Notes under the pieces: generated by a model
Told to the model about the DNA's origin: nothing
Databases searched by the model: none
What the model saw: the letters and a program-made list of their open reading frames with translations, nothing else
Assembly: GCA_951213105.1 (NCBI GenBank)
Contig: OX578150.1
Location: 21,306,022 to 21,370,021 of the forward strand
Direction of reading: 5' to 3'
DNA from: Amaurobius ferox
Taxonomy: Eukaryota > Arthropoda > Arachnida > Araneae > Amaurobiidae
DNA: 64,000 nucleotides
In this document: piece by piece, positions 61,061-64,000 of the stretch
Layout of the letters: each line of letters opens with the position of its first letter
How positions within the stretch are numbered: position 1 is the stretch's first letter
Program-made: the position numbers and the translations under genes

Positions 61061-62073
61061 CTTTAAAATGCTGTAACACATATAGTTAAATCTTTAAGAA
61101 AGATTATTTTCATTATATAGTTATGAATGCATTAGATCATTTACCATAATGACTGCTCTTCAGAAAATTGAATAGAGAGATATTTGCAAAAATTATTTAC
61201 ATATTAATTAATATACATATATGTGTATTAATGGCGCGCGTTTTAAAGGTATTTTATAAAATCTGCTGTAGTAATACACCCCAAACCAAGATCCAATAGA
61301 AAAGGTTTTAGACAATTGTATCTCATATGATGTATTCTTATACTATAGTTAAAAGCTTATTCGTAACTTGCTACAATAGAAACCACTACTTAAAATACAA
61401 CTATACATACTATTCGTATTTCCTTAATGAAACAAAAACAAAAATTTGGTGACTCGTACTTTCACTAAATTTTCATATCTGCTTTTATTAAAAATCTCCT
61501 AATTTTCATATATCTGTCTAATATATGCCATGTTTTCCGTGAGTCACCTATTTTTCATGTTTGCTTTAATTAATTAATGGTTTTATAAACACAGACAGAG
61601 ATTTCTCAATTTAAGAAACTATTTTAGCTATTGGGGTAGCTAGGATTTCGGAAAGAGGCGGGGTCTATGATCAAATCAGGTTCCTGTAGTAGATGCATGT
61701 TGAATGATGCACTAATGAAATCAATGTGCTTGTGTCACCAATGAGGGTTTTGATTCCCTCTCCCCGTTTTGACTATTCCACTGATTTTAGTTACACATTG
61801 TTTTACAGTTTTACTCATTTGAAATATTTTGTCAGAAAACTCATATCAAATTCAGTGGTGAATAGTATTTGCTATTATACTTGTGTTCGAATGAACATCA
61901 ATGACTTTATTGTAAAATATCCTTGCTATTATTTCGATATTTAATATATACTTAAATTACACCAAATAAAAGTTTTCAGCTACAAAGCATTAACAAAAGG
62001 TTACTGGCAAAAATTAAATTAGAATTCCAGTTTTAACAAAAAGTTATAAAAAGTGATATATTTAAACTATTAA
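61061..62073. other. AT-rich, probable intron of the AK5-like gene
   Basis: No exon recognised. It lies downstream of the donor at 62,126 on the minus strand, so it should be intron 1. Confidence 0.4.
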
Positions 62074-62075
62074 AT

Positions 62076-62114
<39 letters not shown>
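62074..62114. repeat. (CA)n(TA)n microsatellite beside splice donor
   Basis: About eleven CA units followed by about eight TA units lie within 10 bases of the donor of the AK5-like exon. Confidence 0.9.
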
Positions 62115-62120
62115 AATGTG

Positions 62121-62127
62121 ACTTACC
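62121..62127 (-). promoter_or_regulatory. Splice donor G|GTAAGT of AK5-like exon
   Basis: On the minus strand the exon ends ...CTAATAG and the intron starts GTAAGTCAC at 62,126, a full consensus donor. It interrupts codon 208 after its first base (phase 1). The downstream frame would run only into microsatellite translation, supporting splicing here. Confidence 0.8.
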
Positions 62128-62748
62128 TATTAGAGCATTTGCACTCTGCACCATGGACATAGCTTGCAAAACAGAATCCACTACAGCACAAGCAGGAACT
62201 GCAGTTACCCTATAAAAACCTTCTATTGTCATTCTTGTCTTTAACATTGAACAAGTTGAAATATGCACCACTCCTCTCAGTCTTCCTACCACCCGTTCGC
62301 ACAGTTCATCAATTTTTGTACCTAGTCCCCCCAGCACAGATACCACTGGTACTTTGGGTTTTGCCAATATTGGAGGCGGATTGTGGTATAATATGTATGT
62401 ATTCCTGAAATCCTGTTGCTCCAAGGAAGTTCGAGTTCTTGTACGAGCACTGATGGGAGGAAGCGGGGTACTCTGCCTGGAGTTATCAGACCAAGATGAT
62501 GAGTAGGAATCTTGCTTTTTTGGTGTAAGGGGTGGTAAAATCTCTTTGGACTTTCGTTTTTTTGCGTTTACAAATGTGCTCCATTGCACTTTGGTTTCGC
62601 TGTTGGATCTCACCTCGTCAAGGCAACTCTGGAGATATCCTATGTGGTTTTCGGGCCGGTGGTACATAAGTCCAGCCATCAGGCTTTCGAACAACTGTGG
62701 GATTTCCCGCTTGGAGAGATACGACTTGACCTCGGCGTAAGATACCAT
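62127..62748 (-). CDS. Adenylate kinase 5-like protein, first coding exon
   Basis: This 622-nt exon encodes 207 codons plus one base. Residues 5-45 (KSYLSKREIPQLFESLMAGL and following) match the N-terminal RIIa/DPY-30-like helix pair of adenylate kinase 5. That is a cytosolic nucleoside monophosphate kinase with tandem kinase domains. A Ser/Arg/Pro-rich linker (about 65-125) precedes PKVPVVSVLGGLGTKIDELC (131-150), which sits where the first kinase domain has its P-loop GGPGSGKGT. Here the Gly-Lys pair is lost, so this domain may not bind ATP normally. The ATG at 62,746-62,748 has A at -3 and G at +4 and begins five residues before the conserved part. Upstream in-frame ATGs to 62,922 would add an Arg-rich extension and are judged 5' UTR. 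Later exons were not found in the window. Confidence 0.75.
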
Positions 62749-63010
62749 AGTGCCGGAAGGGAGCCGCCGATGCCGCCGTGGTGCCGGATGGAACATCTGG
62801 ACACGCCGGACAATCCACGAGGGAATGTCTAGCACAACGAAAACACCAAGACAGATTTCCGAGGGCGCTGATAGCGTCGCACAGTTTCCATAGTAACGGG
62901 CTACGTCACGCCGTCCAAACAACCCCTGCCGGAAAAGACTACAATCATATTTCGTAGAAAGGTCGCTTCAGGGCGATTGAGAAAGTGGAAAAAAGTTTCC
63001 GGACCGAAAT
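62749..63010 (-). promoter_or_regulatory. Probable 5' UTR and promoter region of AK5-like gene
   Basis: GC-rich compared with its surroundings, with several CpGs. A CRE-like TGACGTAG (minus strand) lies at 62,901-62,908. No TATA box is obvious. The transcription start is not determinable. Confidence 0.4.
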
Positions 63011-64000
63011 AAAGCGGCATTAACGAGCCCCCCGCTGGTGGCATGGGAATACCCACGAAAGTTAATTGAGAATACATTATCTAATATTACATTTCGTCTA
63101 ATAAATCAGGGTCTGAAACGGTTTCTTAATTTTAGGGAAAGGGCATGGTACATAATGAGTTTTGTAACTAGTTCGTGTTAAGAAAAATCATGTAATGGTC
63201 AAGGTAAAAAGATTATAGTTTATTACTTTTATCAGTATCTTTCGTTTTGCTATAAAAGTTAATAACAGCTTCTTACTAATGATTGTTTTAAATAAATTTC
63301 GGAGACACTACAAAAAAGCTTTTGTACACTAAAAAAATGTCTATGGTGTGAGTCTCCACTTTACCTTCTCATACATTCATAATCCCTAGTGTTTAGTTCT
63401 CCTAAATTTGGATACTAATAATTATCAGAATGAAAGAGAACATACATCTTTTTAAAATTTTGTACCTAAGTTAGTTTTTAAAAATATTTCGTAAAAATTC
63501 TGTAAAATTCCTTTTTTAAAATTGTGCCATGTCGATGGATGCATTTGGCTTACCTGATTACGGATTCAGAAGGTTATAAAACTTGCTTATCTGTCAACAT
63601 CTCGAATTCGTAAATTGTCGGGAAAACAACACTTTCTGTATACAATTGTATGAGAACGTTAAAATTTGGAATTCTACATGTATTTGTTATTATTTATTTC
63701 TTCACGAAAAAAACTGATTTTAATTTGGGTTTTTTGCAGTAAACGAAATTGAAGAACGGTTCAAAGAAATTCAGATTGGTATTGGCGGAATTTAAATGCT
63801 TGGGGGCTTAACACAGTTGTTCCTGGGCTCATCTAAAACGTCATCATGTTTTGCTCTCTTGTGTATAATTTTCCAGTTATTTATAGATGTTATATTAATA
63901 CATTGGGATTTACAATTTTTCTGTTTACTCTTGCTTCCTTATTTGAGTTTATATAAAGCCAAAAACAACCTCAGTGGTGACTGATGGTATGAATCTGGAT
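63011..64000. other. Intergenic AT-rich sequence
   Basis: No gene recognised. Confidence 0.5.

Overview
The window is eukaryotic, AT-rich and transposon-dense. The best fit is a chelicerate, probably an orb-weaving spider. This is inferred from LINE 3' tails ending in (AACC)n after a 'tttggattttgtgcc' motif, and from the mix of mariner, Tc1, BEL/Pao, Helitron and Jockey-type elements with almost no genes. There is no prokaryotic gene order, no operon and no ribosomal RNA. One coding exon has a consensus splice donor.

Region 1 (1-27,923) is a tandem array of about 1.3-1.8 kb units running off the left edge. Each unit carries, on the minus strand, a small ubiquitin-specific-protease-like (USP, peptidase C19-type) gene or broken copy, followed upstream by a block of 4-8 copies of a 52-bp minisatellite. 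Eighteen units or part-units are visible. I sorted them by sequence into classes in the order B-A-B-C-D-E-B-C'-E-B-A'-D-E-B-C''-F-G-h. Whole strings recur (D-E-B twice, E-B three times, B-A twice), so the array has higher-order repeat structure, and several units are chimeras of others. Inside most copies a 151-bp segment carrying the catalytic-Cys box is repeated two or three times. Since 151 is not a multiple of 3, those copies are broken into two or three reading frames. Only unit F (25,080-25,913), with one 151-bp segment, is a single uninterrupted ORF from an ATG. It has Tyr where I place the catalytic His.

Region 2 (about 27,924-62,060) is intergenic or intronic sequence filled with decayed mobile elements. 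These are a Jockey-like LINE 5' end (28,490-30,230), a mariner (32,597-33,500) abutting a tRNA-derived SINE, a second LINE fragment, a Tc1 relic, BEL/Pao gag and pol remnants, a second Tc1 relic, a Helitron Rep remnant, a second SINE copy, a long antisense LINE relic (48,466-52,489) and a 767-bp internally deleted Tc1 with both termini and TA flanks.

Region 3 (62,127-62,748, minus strand, 5' region to about 63,010) is the one convincing host gene. It is the first coding exon of an adenylate kinase 5-like protein with a RIIa/DPY-30-like N-terminus and a degenerate P-loop, ending at a perfect G|GTAAGT donor. The rest of that gene would lie toward lower coordinates; no further exon was recognised in the window, so part of region 2 may be its first intron.
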